A stretch of DNA of 64,000 bases from a virus: positions 1-64,000 of the IMG/VR virus record IMGVR_UViG_3300034954_001540; one strand, given 5' to 3'. The notes under the pieces are model-generated. The model was not told where the DNA came from. It made no database searches and worked only from the letters and a program-made list of their open reading frames with translations. Below, one piece after another: positions 50,801-57,567 of the stretch; position 1 is the first letter of the stretch, and every line of letters starts with the position of its first letter. The position numbers and the translations under genes are program-made.

Positions 50801-51812
50801 TGCTGTTGACTTCGGTGAGATCAACACTGACAATCTGACTGAGGGCAGCACCAATAGATTCCATACTCAAGCGAGGGTCAGAAATGCGTTTACTTATGGC
50901 ACTGGTATACAGCACGACGGCAGTGGCGGTCTTTCAGTTACTCAGTCGGATATCAATACTGATAACGTCACAGAAGGATCAACCAACATCTTCTTTACTA
51001 ACGCCCGCACTCGTGGTGCATTGTCTGTTAGTGGCGACCTCGGTTACAATGCTTCTACTGGTGTCTTCTCCTTCACCGAGCGCACTGATGCTGAGGTAAA
51101 TGGACTTGCTGATGCTCGTATTGCACTGAATGTTGGCACAAACCTTGACCTGAGCAATCAGGATACTGGTGACCTTGCAGAGGGCACAAACCTCTACTAC
51201 ACCAACGCTCGTGCTGATGCTCGCATTGCACTTCAAGTTGGTGCAAACCTTGATATTAGCAACCAGTCCACAAGCGACCTGTCTGAGGGCACTAACCTCT
51301 ACTTTACTAACGCTCGTGCTGATGCTAGAGCAGATGCAAGAATTGCTGCTTCAGATACGAATAATCTTAGTGAAGGATCTAATAACCTTTACTACACCGA
51401 TGCTCGTGCTGACGCTCGTATTGCTAATGCTGCAGGTAACTATGCAACTGCTGCACAAGGCACGCTGGCAGATTCCGCTACACAACCAGGAGATCTGGCA
51501 ACTGTAGCAACCAGCGGATCTTACAATGATCTGTCTAACTTGCCTACGCTCTTCTCTGGAGCATATGCTGACCTGACTGGTAAACCTACATTATTCTCTG
51601 GTGCTTATGCTGACCTGACTGGCAAACCTACATTGGGCACTGCCGCTGCTACTGACAGCACTGCATATGCAACTGCTGCACAAGGCACACAGGCAAACAC
51701 CAATGATACTGACATTGATGATCTCTACACCGCTCTCAATGCGATCGGTAATGATGCTTCTATCACCAATATGACTCAACTCAAGGCTGCTCTTGCCGCT
51801 CTCACTCGCTGA
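44808..51812 (+). CDS. Long tail fibre (2,334 aa) with Mtd_N-like N terminus
   Basis: Residues 1-50 ('MANRIQLRRDGAQQWANVNP', 'ILAQGELGIEIDTSRIKIGD', 'GVTAWNSLKY') match the N-terminal attachment motif found on many phage fibres and on the major tropism determinant. The shaft is built of 'NVDGNTQIDGTLTVDGNATI' type repeats and 'F-x-V-x-x-x-TG-N-T' units. One long unit is duplicated ('LTVDGTTTTVNSTVVTIQDP ... DRGIEFRYYDS' at about 46,590-46,860 and 48,100-48,350). Near the end are six to seven 'EGTNLYYTNARADARIA' units and two 'FSGAYADLTGKPTL' units. A terminal helix (IDDLYTALNAIGND) could trimerise. It is probably the main receptor-binding fibre or its shaft. Its own terminator-promoter pair precedes it. 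Confidence 0.9.
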   Translation: MANRIQLRRDGAQQWANVNPILAQGELGIEIDTSRIKIGDGVTAWNSLKYERPIETESNTANTLVKRDADGNFEAGAITASLVGNAATATRLANARQIALGGDMSGAGTFDGSSNLTITAELNYVVALPHYDENDLAATGQYTRITVDSRGRIVDADNPTSLGAFGITDAQPLDTDLTSLANMAGFGLISRQSEGTLVNRSITGGSGRIIVQNGNAQSSNPFIDLADTTVVVGKYNTLNSMDPLVNPLISATTGEQTVNTVNIQVDRYGRLVYANTSPIATATEGAKSGTSFTTYDNATVYPRFSKVIASNGRCYQAAIRDIPAGLGEPSHNIQNGDADDQGGWRDLGTDGIEQKGLASFDQEDFDVDANGHVTIAANAIENSQLQSLGRLMFTDQNATETFELDPERTTDNAYHGITKLNHININNRTGGSVFRIVGYDTSEYPFQPGILDQGNSYPAVNADDANGNGSATSGSSLTGAVDINLDTTIAGNITLDVTKADQFIKRTSGNLEIALEVNEANNRSMDINVTNAGGGDATFNLTADQDITINVTDVDHRVNIEDFHIQDNVLSTTNSTMILDPNDDDDATGVVRVRGDLTVDGTTTTVNSTVVTIQDPIMTLGGEDTLTTDDNKDRGIEFRYYDSQERFGFYGWDEDYADANIWSGTGGYRFLYNATNSSEVYSGTDAPIIAGNLRLTTNTSSTWKTPTTGTLVVTGGTGISENLNVGGTTHLNGNVEIDGTVDIDANFAVRNNTTDKFTIESATGNTVIEGTLDIQLETEITDNLIISADNKEFIIRTAGNVNKFTVDTDNGNTEIQGTVHVINAVDFDSTLNVDDDVTFNANFDLDGTALFHNDITLDTTGKYFTITNGSSQTFRVLSTNGNTDIEGSLNVGGVNTFERTNNITVATTDSDITLSSGGNATFAGGVNMDKDLRVGGDIYLADRLVVKDAGTARTRPSLLNNVDVLYRTYMGGGTAHNASFADDADAQLRVAGGVGIVQDLHVGDDFYIGKVNTNDNVEFSVLGESGFTTIGRVGQGNATDGAIVVHGYATFNERFTINGPLTTIGDSATDVLTVNAVSTFTDNVTINGDFDIDGNAIIEGNLTVNGVTTTVNSTVMTLDDPVITLGGDTAPTQSDAKDRGIEFRYYDSTARVGFFGWDNSASRYALYHNATNSSEAFSGTRSGLDAGSLKLFDTTNATNSSSGTLIVGGGAGIGLDLYVGDDLIVTDNGSFGGNVGITGTLDVADDFAVASTFTVDAQTGNTFANGTFTVNGNSIIGNQSSDSHTVNGTVQFNEAVTGAARFNIRDLKIGTDAANEIGTTSGNLILDSAGGTVNITDNADVDGNLNVDGNTQIDGTLTVDGNATIGNAAGDAHSVTGTVQFNQAITSTDITADNIKIGVDGATEISTTAGDLILDSAEGKVHITDNAEIDGALTVDGNTQLGDSSGDTLTVNATSTFNAAITSTDITADSVRIGVAASNEIDTSAGNLVLDSAGGTVNITDDATVSGTLVVSNQATINDTLLVDATNENFVIRSSLVDRFTVDTDNGNTFIAGTTQIEGLTTINDNLDLNGNIDVSGTSQFGGRAEFNGIVDIDNNFAVRSGTTDKFTIENASGNFSTAGNGSITGTLAVTNTAAFAEKVTLSANETANRLTANAALMVPNGGIAVYEDSYFGEDVFIGPDQNETITLFGATGNITADGTITSATMVATTANIATVNTTSNVNVGGSILVNTNKFIVQGSTGNVTVAGTLDVAGRTIIDDTLNVTQNVDFDADLNVDGNQQLDGTLTVDSTSLFKDSMVLRGATKTLKLQNGSGTDKITLHSTSGNAEITGTSTLGTLAVTNNTTIGGTLGVTGQITGDITGDLTGTADKANLVDVTETGSSNLTYYPVFVSANTGHTEIRTDSQQLQYNPYENRLTVTNFRSTTDFEVQGNLNVTGALTFMQSQVGSIANHDTDALSEGTTNLYFTNERVDDRVAALIDGGTGISATYNDAGNLLSLAVDFGEINTDNLTEGSTNRFHTQARVRNAFTYGTGIQHDGSGGLSVTQSDINTDNVTEGSTNIFFTNARTRGALSVSGDLGYNASTGVFSFTERTDAEVNGLADARIALNVGTNLDLSNQDTGDLAEGTNLYYTNARADARIALQVGANLDISNQSTSDLSEGTNLYFTNARADARADARIAASDTNNLSEGSNNLYYTDARADARIANAAGNYATAAQGTLADSATQPGDLATVATSGSYNDLSNLPTLFSGAYADLTGKPTLFSGAYADLTGKPTLGTAAATDSTAYATAAQGTQANTNDTDIDDLYTALNAIGNDASITNMTQLKAALAALTR
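46590..48350 (+). repeat. Duplicated fibre unit (DRGIEFRY module)
   Basis: Two copies, about 46,590-46,860 and 48,100-48,350, share 'T-V-(D/N)-G-x-TTTVNST-V-x-T', 'D-P-(I/V)-(M/I)-TLGG', 'KDRGIEFRYYDS' and 'NATNSSE-(V/A)-(Y/F)-SG'. The second is shorter in the middle. They mark an internal duplication in the tail fibre gene. Confidence 0.85.
50680..51440 (+). repeat. NARADARIA repeats in the tail fibre
   Basis: Six to seven short units have the form '(L/V)-(S/T/A)-EG-(T/S)-x-N-L-(Y/F)-(Y/F)-T-(N/D)-(A/E)-R-(A/V)-D-(A/D)-R'. The clearest are 'EGTNLYYTNARADARIA', 'EGTNLYFTNARADARADARI' and 'EGSNNLYYTDARADARIA'. DNA identity is high between the later copies, so they could recombine. Confidence 0.85.
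51525..51640 (+). repeat. YADLTGKPTL tandem repeat in the tail fibre
   Basis: Two near-identical units 'LFSGAYADLTGKPTL' follow a diverged one ('YNDLSNLPTL'). The DNA of the two units (around 51,550-51,590 and 51,596-51,635) differs at only a few bases. Confidence 0.85.
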
Positions 51813-51818
51813 TAACTA

Positions 51819-52622
51819 ATGGCTAAACCTACTTCTAAAGCAGAATTAAAGGAGTACTGCCTCCGTAGACTGGGTAAACCAGTCTTGGAGATCAATGTCT
51901 CCGATGATCAGATCGATGATGCTATCGATTATACCCTGCAGAAATTCCAACAGTTTCACTACGATGGATGTGAAAAGGTTTATCTGAAGCATCAACTTAC
52001 TCAGGATGATATTGACAGAGCAAAGCTCGTCACTAACACAACTGGTGATGGTGCTAACGCATCTATTTGGTCGGAGTATCGCAGCTACATTGAGATTCCT
52101 GAGCACATTCTTTCTGTTGAAGGTCTCTTCGGTTTTACCGACAAGGGCACCAGAAACATGTTTGATATTCGTTATCAGATGAGACTGAATGATTTGTATG
52201 ACTTTACGTCTACACAGTTTTATCATTACTATATGATCCAGCAACATCTGGAAACGATTGACTTCTTGCTGGAAGGTATGAAACCAGTTAGATATAGTGC
52301 TGTCCAAGACAGACTTTATATTGACTTTGACTGGAAGGCAGATGCTCTGGTTGATCAGTATATTGTTATCAAAGCATATCGTGCTCTGGACCCTGACACA
52401 TGGACAGAGATTTACGACCAGATGTGGGTCAAAGATTATGCCTCTGCTAAAATTAAAAAGCAATGGGGCACAAACCTCACCAAGTTTACTGGAGTCCAAA
52501 TGCCAGGTGGCGTGACTCTGAATGGTGAGATGATTTATAACGATGCTGTAGATGAGCTCAAGAATCTAGAAGAGCAACTACGCACCGAATGGGAATTACC
52601 ACCACTAGACATGATCGGCTGA
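51819..52622 (+). CDS. 13: Neck protein gp13
   Basis: The N terminus 'LKEYCLRRLGKPVLEINVSD', then 'DQIDDAIDYTLQKFQQFHYD', matches the T4 gp13 family motif (RRLG-P, D-Q-I-x-D-x-I-x-x-A-L, H-x-DG). gp13 and gp14 form the neck ring that closes the DNA-filled head and accepts the tail. The protein has 267 residues, a little shorter than T4 gp13 (309). The order gp13-gp14-gp15-gp16 that follows is the T4 order and supports the call. The ATG lies six bases after the fibre stop and has no strong ribosome-binding site. Confidence 0.88.
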   Translation: MAKPTSKAELKEYCLRRLGKPVLEINVSDDQIDDAIDYTLQKFQQFHYDGCEKVYLKHQLTQDDIDRAKLVTNTTGDGANASIWSEYRSYIEIPEHILSVEGLFGFTDKGTRNMFDIRYQMRLNDLYDFTSTQFYHYYMIQQHLETIDFLLEGMKPVRYSAVQDRLYIDFDWKADALVDQYIVIKAYRALDPDTWTEIYDQMWVKDYASAKIKKQWGTNLTKFTGVQMPGGVTLNGEMIYNDAVDELKNLEEQLRTEWELPPLDMIG

Positions 52623-52623
52623 T

Positions 52624-53505
52624 ATGGCAACTAACTCCTACTTTACACAAGGCACAACTGGGGAGCAGGATCTCACAGAGAATCTTGTCATCGAGCAGAT
52701 CAAGATGTTCGGTAAAGATGTGTACTATATCCCGAGGACGTTGGTCAATGAGGATACTGTTTTTGGAGAGGATAATCTATCAGCATTCAATGGCGCTCAT
52801 CTTATTGAGGCGTACATCGAAGACGCGAATGGCTTCCGTGGTGATGGAGACATGTTTAGTAAATTCGGAGTCAGAATCTCCGACCAAGTAACGTTTATTA
52901 TTTCACGGAAAAGGTTTACTGAAGAAGTAGACGACAACGCACAACTTATAGTAGAAGGACGACCAAATGAAGGTGACCTCGTATATTTCCCCCTTGCTAA
53001 CAAAACTTTTGAAATCCAATTCGTTGAGCACGAAGTACCCTTCTATCAGCTCGGAAAGATTCATGTCTGGGGTTTACGTTGTGAGCTCTTTGAGTACTCT
53101 GACGAAGACTTCAATACAGGAGTCGCAGAGGTCGATGCTATCGAGCTCAACTTTGCCAACGCTATCACCGTCACCCTCGCTTCGGGTGGGTCAGGAGACT
53201 TTACCGTTGGTGAGACTGTTACGGGCGGTACCACCAACACTACTGCTGATGTGAAGTCTTGGGATTCTGCAACTGGTAGACTCGTTGTTATCAACAGGTC
53301 TGGCAGATTTACTATCCCTGAGACTATTACTGGCAATACCTCCAGTGCATCTTGGACGAGTGCAAATTACAACACCCTAAATAATGTGAATACTTCTGAC
53401 ACAATCGATACCAACTGGACCATCGAAACACAGGCAGATGGAATCATCGACTTCACTGAGGGTAATCCCTTTGGTGAGTTTGGTAACTCTGGAGGCACTC
53501 TGTAA
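52624..53505 (+). CDS. 14: Neck protein gp14 with an appended beta module
   Basis: The match to T4 gp14 is clear: 'LVIEQIKMFGKDVYYIPR' against T4 'VAESIQMRGVECYYVPR', 'FGEDNLSAF', 'FSKFGVRISDQVTFIISRKR', 'NEGDLVYFPLANKTFEIQFV' and 'PFYQLG'. It acts with gp13 in head closure. After the conserved part (to about residue 170), residues about 183-255 form an extra 'FTVGETVTGGTTNTTADVKS' module with 'GRFTIPETITGNTSSASW'. T4 gp14 lacks this module, but other virion proteins in this window share it. It starts one base after gp13 and overlaps gp15 by one base. Confidence 0.93.
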   Translation: MATNSYFTQGTTGEQDLTENLVIEQIKMFGKDVYYIPRTLVNEDTVFGEDNLSAFNGAHLIEAYIEDANGFRGDGDMFSKFGVRISDQVTFIISRKRFTEEVDDNAQLIVEGRPNEGDLVYFPLANKTFEIQFVEHEVPFYQLGKIHVWGLRCELFEYSDEDFNTGVAEVDAIELNFANAITVTLASGGSGDFTVGETVTGGTTNTTADVKSWDSATGRLVVINRSGRFTIPETITGNTSSASWTSANYNTLNNVNTSDTIDTNWTIETQADGIIDFTEGNPFGEFGNSGGTL

Positions 53506-54302
53506 TGCTAGGCACTTACACATATCACGAAATTATTAGAAAGACAGTTGTCGGATTCGGCACACTGTTTAATAACATCGAGCTTCGTCGCACAAAGGGA
53601 TCGAAGACTGAAGTTATGAAGGTGCCTCTGGCATACGGTCCCAAGCAGAAATTCTTGGCACGTCTCCGCCAAGTCGGTGATCTGACTACACAAGATCAGG
53701 CACAGATCACACTTCCTAGAATCTCCTTTGAGATTCAGGGTATCTCGTATGATCCTACTAGGAAGTTGTCTCCCATCTCTGCTATCAGAAACACTAAGTC
53801 TGATGGTAACGAGGCAAAGTCTTTCATGCCTGTGCCATATAACGTGAATTTTGAATTGGCAATTCTGGCAAAGAATCAGGATGACTCTCTACAAATTCTG
53901 GAGCAGATTCTTCCTTATTTCCAACCCAGTTTTAATCTCACCATGAATCTGATTCCAGATCTGGGTGAGAAGAGAGACTACCCAGTGACCCTTACGTCAG
54001 TGGATTACAGTGATGAATATGAGGGTGACTATGACACACGTCGCACACTTGTATATACGCTGCAATTCGTTGCTAAGACCTACCTGTACGGTCCTGTAAA
54101 CGACGCAACAGGCGAAGTCATCAAGAAAGTCCAAGTGGACTATTCAACCGAGGTAGATCGCACAGCACCTCGCGAAGTGCGCTACACGGTCCAACCAGAT
54201 CCTCTTACTGCGGATCCTACAGACGATTTCGGATTCAACGAGTTTACATCAGTCTTCGTTGATTCTAAAGATTATAACCCAGTCACAGGACAAGATGAAT
54301 AA
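53505..54302 (+). CDS. 15: Tail sheath stabiliser gp15
   Basis: The 265-residue product matches T4 gp15 (272 residues). 'LFNNIELRRT' corresponds to T4 'LFSNIQIKR', 'VPLAYGPKQKFLARL' to 'VPITYASKEHFMMKL', 'LPRISFEI' to 'LPRINLHL', and 'QILEQILPYFQPSFNLTM' to 'QIVEQILPYFQPHFNTTM'. gp15 caps the end of the tail tube and sheath and docks the tail to the neck. It overlaps gp14 by one base and gp16 by eight bases. Confidence 0.95.
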   Translation: MLGTYTYHEIIRKTVVGFGTLFNNIELRRTKGSKTEVMKVPLAYGPKQKFLARLRQVGDLTTQDQAQITLPRISFEIQGISYDPTRKLSPISAIRNTKSDGNEAKSFMPVPYNVNFELAILAKNQDDSLQILEQILPYFQPSFNLTMNLIPDLGEKRDYPVTLTSVDYSDEYEGDYDTRRTLVYTLQFVAKTYLYGPVNDATGEVIKKVQVDYSTEVDRTAPREVRYTVQPDPLTADPTDDFGFNEFTSVFVDSKDYNPVTGQDE

Positions 54303-54711
54303 TTTTGAAGGTATCGAAGACGCTCTTGATGTTGCTAGTGATATCGTCCCAGCATCAAAACCTGCACCTCCAGTGCCAGTAGAAGAGTTTGCTTCCACAA
54401 AGGAGCAACTCAAGAAAGATTATGAATACACAAGAGGCAACCTATACTCTCTCATTGAGAAAGGACAGGAAGCAGTTGACGGTATCCTTGATCTTGCTCA
54501 ACAGTCTGATCAACCAAGAGCATTTGAAGTTGCTGGTCAGTTGATCAAACACGTTGGTGATGTAGCAGACAAACTCGTAGATCTTCAAAAGAAAGTTAAC
54601 GAGATTGAAAATCCCAAAAAGTCCAAAGAAGTTAATACCACAAACAATACTATGTTTGTAGGTAGCACAGCAGATCTCGCTAAGTTTCTAAAACAACAAC
54701 GCGATAAATAG
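54295..54711 (+). CDS. 16: Small terminase subunit gp16
   Basis: The start is set at ATG 54295 (MNNFEGIEDAL); the upstream in-frame ATG at 54259 would overlap gp15 more. The 138-residue product matches T4 gp16 (164 residues): 'DYEYTRGNLYSL' against 'DYGVVRRNMHFQ', 'LAQQSDQPRAFEVAGQLIKH' against '[20 protein letters not shown]', and 'NNTMFVGSTADLAKFL' against 'NATVFMGSPTELMDE'. The central helices form the ring-forming coiled coil. The protein regulates DNA packaging by the large subunit gp17, which is not found in the remaining 9.3 kb. Confidence 0.88.
   Translation: MNNFEGIEDALDVASDIVPASKPAPPVPVEEFASTKEQLKKDYEYTRGNLYSLIEKGQEAVDGILDLAQQSDQPRAFEVAGQLIKHVGDVADKLVDLQKKVNEIENPKKSKEVNTTNNTMFVGSTADLAKFLKQQRDK
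54703..54710 (+). promoter_or_regulatory. Late-promoter-like motif GATAAATA
   Basis: GATAAATA ends in the gp16 stop codon and lies 25 bases before ATG 54736. A purine-rich GTAGGAG (54717-54723) between the two could serve as a ribosome-binding site. It matches TATAAATA at seven of eight positions. Confidence 0.5.
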
Positions 54712-54735
54712 TAATCGTAGGAGTACGTATTAACA

Positions 54736-55269
54736 ATGTCAGTATTAAATGTCCTTGACACCCAAACTATTTCAGGAAGTGGCACTGGCTACGTCGTAGT
54801 GAAATCGGGTGTTGTCCGCTGCTATGCAGCATCCGCGTCTTCGATTCAATTTGACGCTGGTCCTGCGATCACTTTGGCAGCAGGTGAAGCATTGCTCCTC
54901 TCCGTGGGTAAAGCAAAGAATGCATCTATCAGTGCAGGCACAAACGCTGCTACTAGCGTGTTGACCGTATTGGGTGGTGGCACCCCCGCACACAGGTTTG
55001 TCGTTGGCGATTATATTCAGACCGCTGCAAATGGAGACACCGCTTTTACGAGTGATTTTGTTTCTGCAGCATCTGCTGGTAAGAAGGTAACTGCTGTTTC
55101 CGATACCACTATCACCACCGATATTGATGCGTCTGGTGCAGGAGGTAACTATGCATTATCTGAAGCCGATGTCATTGCTGGGACCGTCCCAGTATTGCAG
55201 CGAGCAGTCAAACTCACCGCTGGATCTGCCGACGTTGTTGTCGAGCAAGTCCAAGTCGTCGGAGGATGA
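54736..55269 (+). CDS. Small beta-rich virion-like protein (177 aa)
   Basis: The sequence is low in charge and rich in Ala, Gly, Ser, Thr and Val ('GYVVVKSGVVRCYAASASSI', 'KKVTAVSDTTITTDIDASGA', 'LTAGSADVVVEQVQVVGG'). It has the alternating pattern of a beta barrel or decoration protein. There is no signal peptide. Its position after gp16, with its own late-promoter-like motif, suggests a capsid- or tail-associated structural protein made in quantity. No family recognised. The next gene starts three bases after its stop. Confidence 0.72.
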   Translation: MSVLNVLDTQTISGSGTGYVVVKSGVVRCYAASASSIQFDAGPAITLAAGEALLLSVGKAKNASISAGTNAATSVLTVLGGGTPAHRFVVGDYIQTAANGDTAFTSDFVSAASAGKKVTAVSDTTITTDIDASGAGGNYALSEADVIAGTVPVLQRAVKLTAGSADVVVEQVQVVGG

Positions 55270-55272
55270 CGA

Positions 55273-57567
55273 ATGCCAGCAGTCTCAAGAGCCCAACAAA
55301 GATTCTTCGGGATGGTTAGAGCGGCTCAAAAGGGGGATCTCAAATCGCCGTCGCCACAGGTTCAAAGAACTGCTGCCAGCATAAAGAAAAAGGATGCTAA
55401 GGATTTTGCATCCACCAAACATAAAGGTTTACCAGAGAAAAAAATGAAATCTTTTTCCGAAATGCAACACATCCCTGAAGAGGGATATGATCACTGGCGT
55501 GATAAGCAACTTGAGAAGTATGGCTCAGGTTATAGATCTGCAGGTAGTCGCCGCAGTGTTGCAAGGTCTGGTGGGACGCAACCAAAACCCATGCCTAAGA
55601 AGAAAGAGGGTGGTGACTCTGCTCTTGACTATGTGAAGAAGTCCATCGAAGCAAAGTATGGCAAGGGTGCCATCATGGATACTTCTAAGAAAAAGAATGA
55701 AGAGGTTGTAACTGAGAAGAAGAAAGGTCTCTGGGACAACATTCACGCTAAGAGAAAGCGTGGTGAGAAACCTGCTAAGCCTGGTGATAAAGATTATCCT
55801 AAGACTCTCAACGTCGAAGGTTATGATAAACCAGACGAGAAGTTGAAGACTGATCGGGATATGTTTAACATCCCTAAGGAAAAGCAGAATGCTGCAAAGG
55901 AGCGTCTTCTCGCTAAAGCAAAAGCAAAGCGTGCAAAACTGAAAGAAGATGTTTGGGATCAGGTTGACATCTTTGCAGAGATGAATGACTGGGAGATCTC
56001 ACTCCTTAATGATACTATTATCGAAGATATCATTACTGATGTCTTCATCGAAGAATTACAAGAAGGTAGAGATATTGATAGCGTCACAGATATGCTCTGT
56101 GAGTCTGTTGATTACTCTCTTAATCTCTTGACAGAAGTATCAGATAAGTATTATGATAGTGCTGTTGCTTCTTCTAAAGCAGCAAGCAGGACTCCTGAAG
56201 TAAAGGCTGCTAACCGCAGACAAAAACTTGAAAAGGTTAAGAGTGCTGCTAAGAAGGTTGGATCTGCACTGAAGTCTGGTCTTAAGACTGGCGCTAAACT
56301 TGCACGCAAAGGTGCTGTTAAGGGTGCTGAAGTTGCTGGTAAGGCAGCAGGTCACGCGAAAAATCTCGCGAAAGACATGGGTAGTGCCGCTAAGAAAGGT
56401 TACCAGTCCACTCAAAAGGACTCATCTTCTAGCGACTCTGATTCCTCCTCTTCTTCTTCCTCATCTTCATCCTCCTCTTCTTCTAGCGAGTCCAAGCCTA
56501 AGAAGCCTGGTCTGCTCAGCAGAATTGGTAGCAAACTGAAGCGTGGTATCAAGAAGGCAGTTGGTGCTGGTGCAAGAGCTCTCTCCCGTGGCGCACGCAA
56601 TGTTGCACGCCGTCTGGGTGAAGAGACTCTCCTAGAGAAAGGAATGTCCGAGAAGGATATGGATTCTGCTCTTAAGGGTCACAAGTACAGTAAGAAGCAA
56701 CTCATGGACATGAGTAAGAAGTCTACTAAAGAAGGTAGACACGGTGAAGCACAGTCCATGTATAAGGCTGCCCGTGCCATGAAGGAAGACACCATCAATG
56801 AGCGTGGTGATTTCTGGCATCCTGATCCTGAGAAGGATCGTAAACTGGGTGGTCCTGGCGCTAACCAGCGTGCTCGTGAAGATCGTGCTGCTGCATCTAA
56901 ACCTGCTGCTAAGAAGGAAGATCCTAAGAAACTGCGTAAGGGTGAGTCCTACATGGACTATGCCAAGCGTCAGCCAGGTTACAAAGCACCCGCTAAGAAA
57001 GAAGGTTTGCGTGACAAGATCAAGCGTAAGCTTGGTTTGAAGAGAGAGGAAGTCGAAGTCCTTTCTTTCAATGCATATCTCTCAGAGGGTAACCGCACTG
57101 GTCGTATGATGCAGAAGTCCAAGACTCAGGTCACTGGACACATCTCTGCTGACAGGGGGTCCGACGAAAAAAAGAATCGTGAGGGTCGTAAGTCTCTAGA
57201 GAAGGATCTCAAGAAGCATGGCATCGGTCACAAGAAAGGTGTCGGTGAGTATAAGTATGACAGTGGAGAAACTGGCCGAGAAGTTTCCTATCAGACTTCA
57301 AAACCTGATAAGATGTCAAAACGCCGTTTCGGAAAGGTCATGCGTCGCATGGGACGCAAGCACGGGCAAGAATCCGTGATCACTAAAGACAAAGACAAAC
57401 CTGCAAAATTGCATTATACTGAGAAAGGTAGTAAAGCAAAATCCGATAGTATCGGAAAGACTAAGGCAGGTAAGCATCCCGAAGGTTATGGTGAAACTTC
57501 TGGCACCAAAGTCAGAGGTGGTAAGCTTCCCAAGAAAACTAACAAATCATCTTATCATTATGGCTGA
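55273..57567 (+). CDS. Long basic DUF3008 protein with serine tract (764 aa)
   Basis: Residues 1-57 ('MPAVSRAQQRFFGMVRAAQK' to 'STKHKGLPEKK') match DUF3008, usually a stand-alone protein of about 60 residues in phages and bacteria. The rest is Lys/Ala-rich and largely disordered. An acidic helical part lies at about 230-295. An 'AKKVGSALKSGLKTGAKLAR' histone-like segment follows, then a serine tract (about residues 381-412) broken by Asp and Glu, and repeated Lys-rich linkers. The last 145 residues form a separate globular-looking domain ('GEYKYDSGETGREVSYQTSK', 'GKVMRRMGRKHGQESVITKD'). The basic composition suggests an internal head or DNA-associated protein. The fusion is unusual. Confidence 0.8.
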   Translation: MPAVSRAQQRFFGMVRAAQKGDLKSPSPQVQRTAASIKKKDAKDFASTKHKGLPEKKMKSFSEMQHIPEEGYDHWRDKQLEKYGSGYRSAGSRRSVARSGGTQPKPMPKKKEGGDSALDYVKKSIEAKYGKGAIMDTSKKKNEEVVTEKKKGLWDNIHAKRKRGEKPAKPGDKDYPKTLNVEGYDKPDEKLKTDRDMFNIPKEKQNAAKERLLAKAKAKRAKLKEDVWDQVDIFAEMNDWEISLLNDTIIEDIITDVFIEELQEGRDIDSVTDMLCESVDYSLNLLTEVSDKYYDSAVASSKAASRTPEVKAANRRQKLEKVKSAAKKVGSALKSGLKTGAKLARKGAVKGAEVAGKAAGHAKNLAKDMGSAAKKGYQSTQKDSSSSDSDSSSSSSSSSSSSSSSESKPKKPGLLSRIGSKLKRGIKKAVGAGARALSRGARNVARRLGEETLLEKGMSEKDMDSALKGHKYSKKQLMDMSKKSTKEGRHGEAQSMYKAARAMKEDTINERGDFWHPDPEKDRKLGGPGANQRAREDRAAASKPAAKKEDPKKLRKGESYMDYAKRQPGYKAPAKKEGLRDKIKRKLGLKREEVEVLSFNAYLSEGNRTGRMMQKSKTQVTGHISADRGSDEKKNREGRKSLEKDLKKHGIGHKKGVGEYKYDSGETGREVSYQTSKPDKMSKRRFGKVMRRMGRKHGQESVITKDKDKPAKLHYTEKGSKAKSDSIGKTKAGKHPEGYGETSGTKVRGGKLPKKTNKSSYHYG

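Noticed and set aside
53382-53392. CCTAAATAA inside gp14 as a late promoter
   Set aside because: It lies mid-gene, over 110 bases before gp15, and gp15 overlaps gp14, so a separate promoter is not needed.
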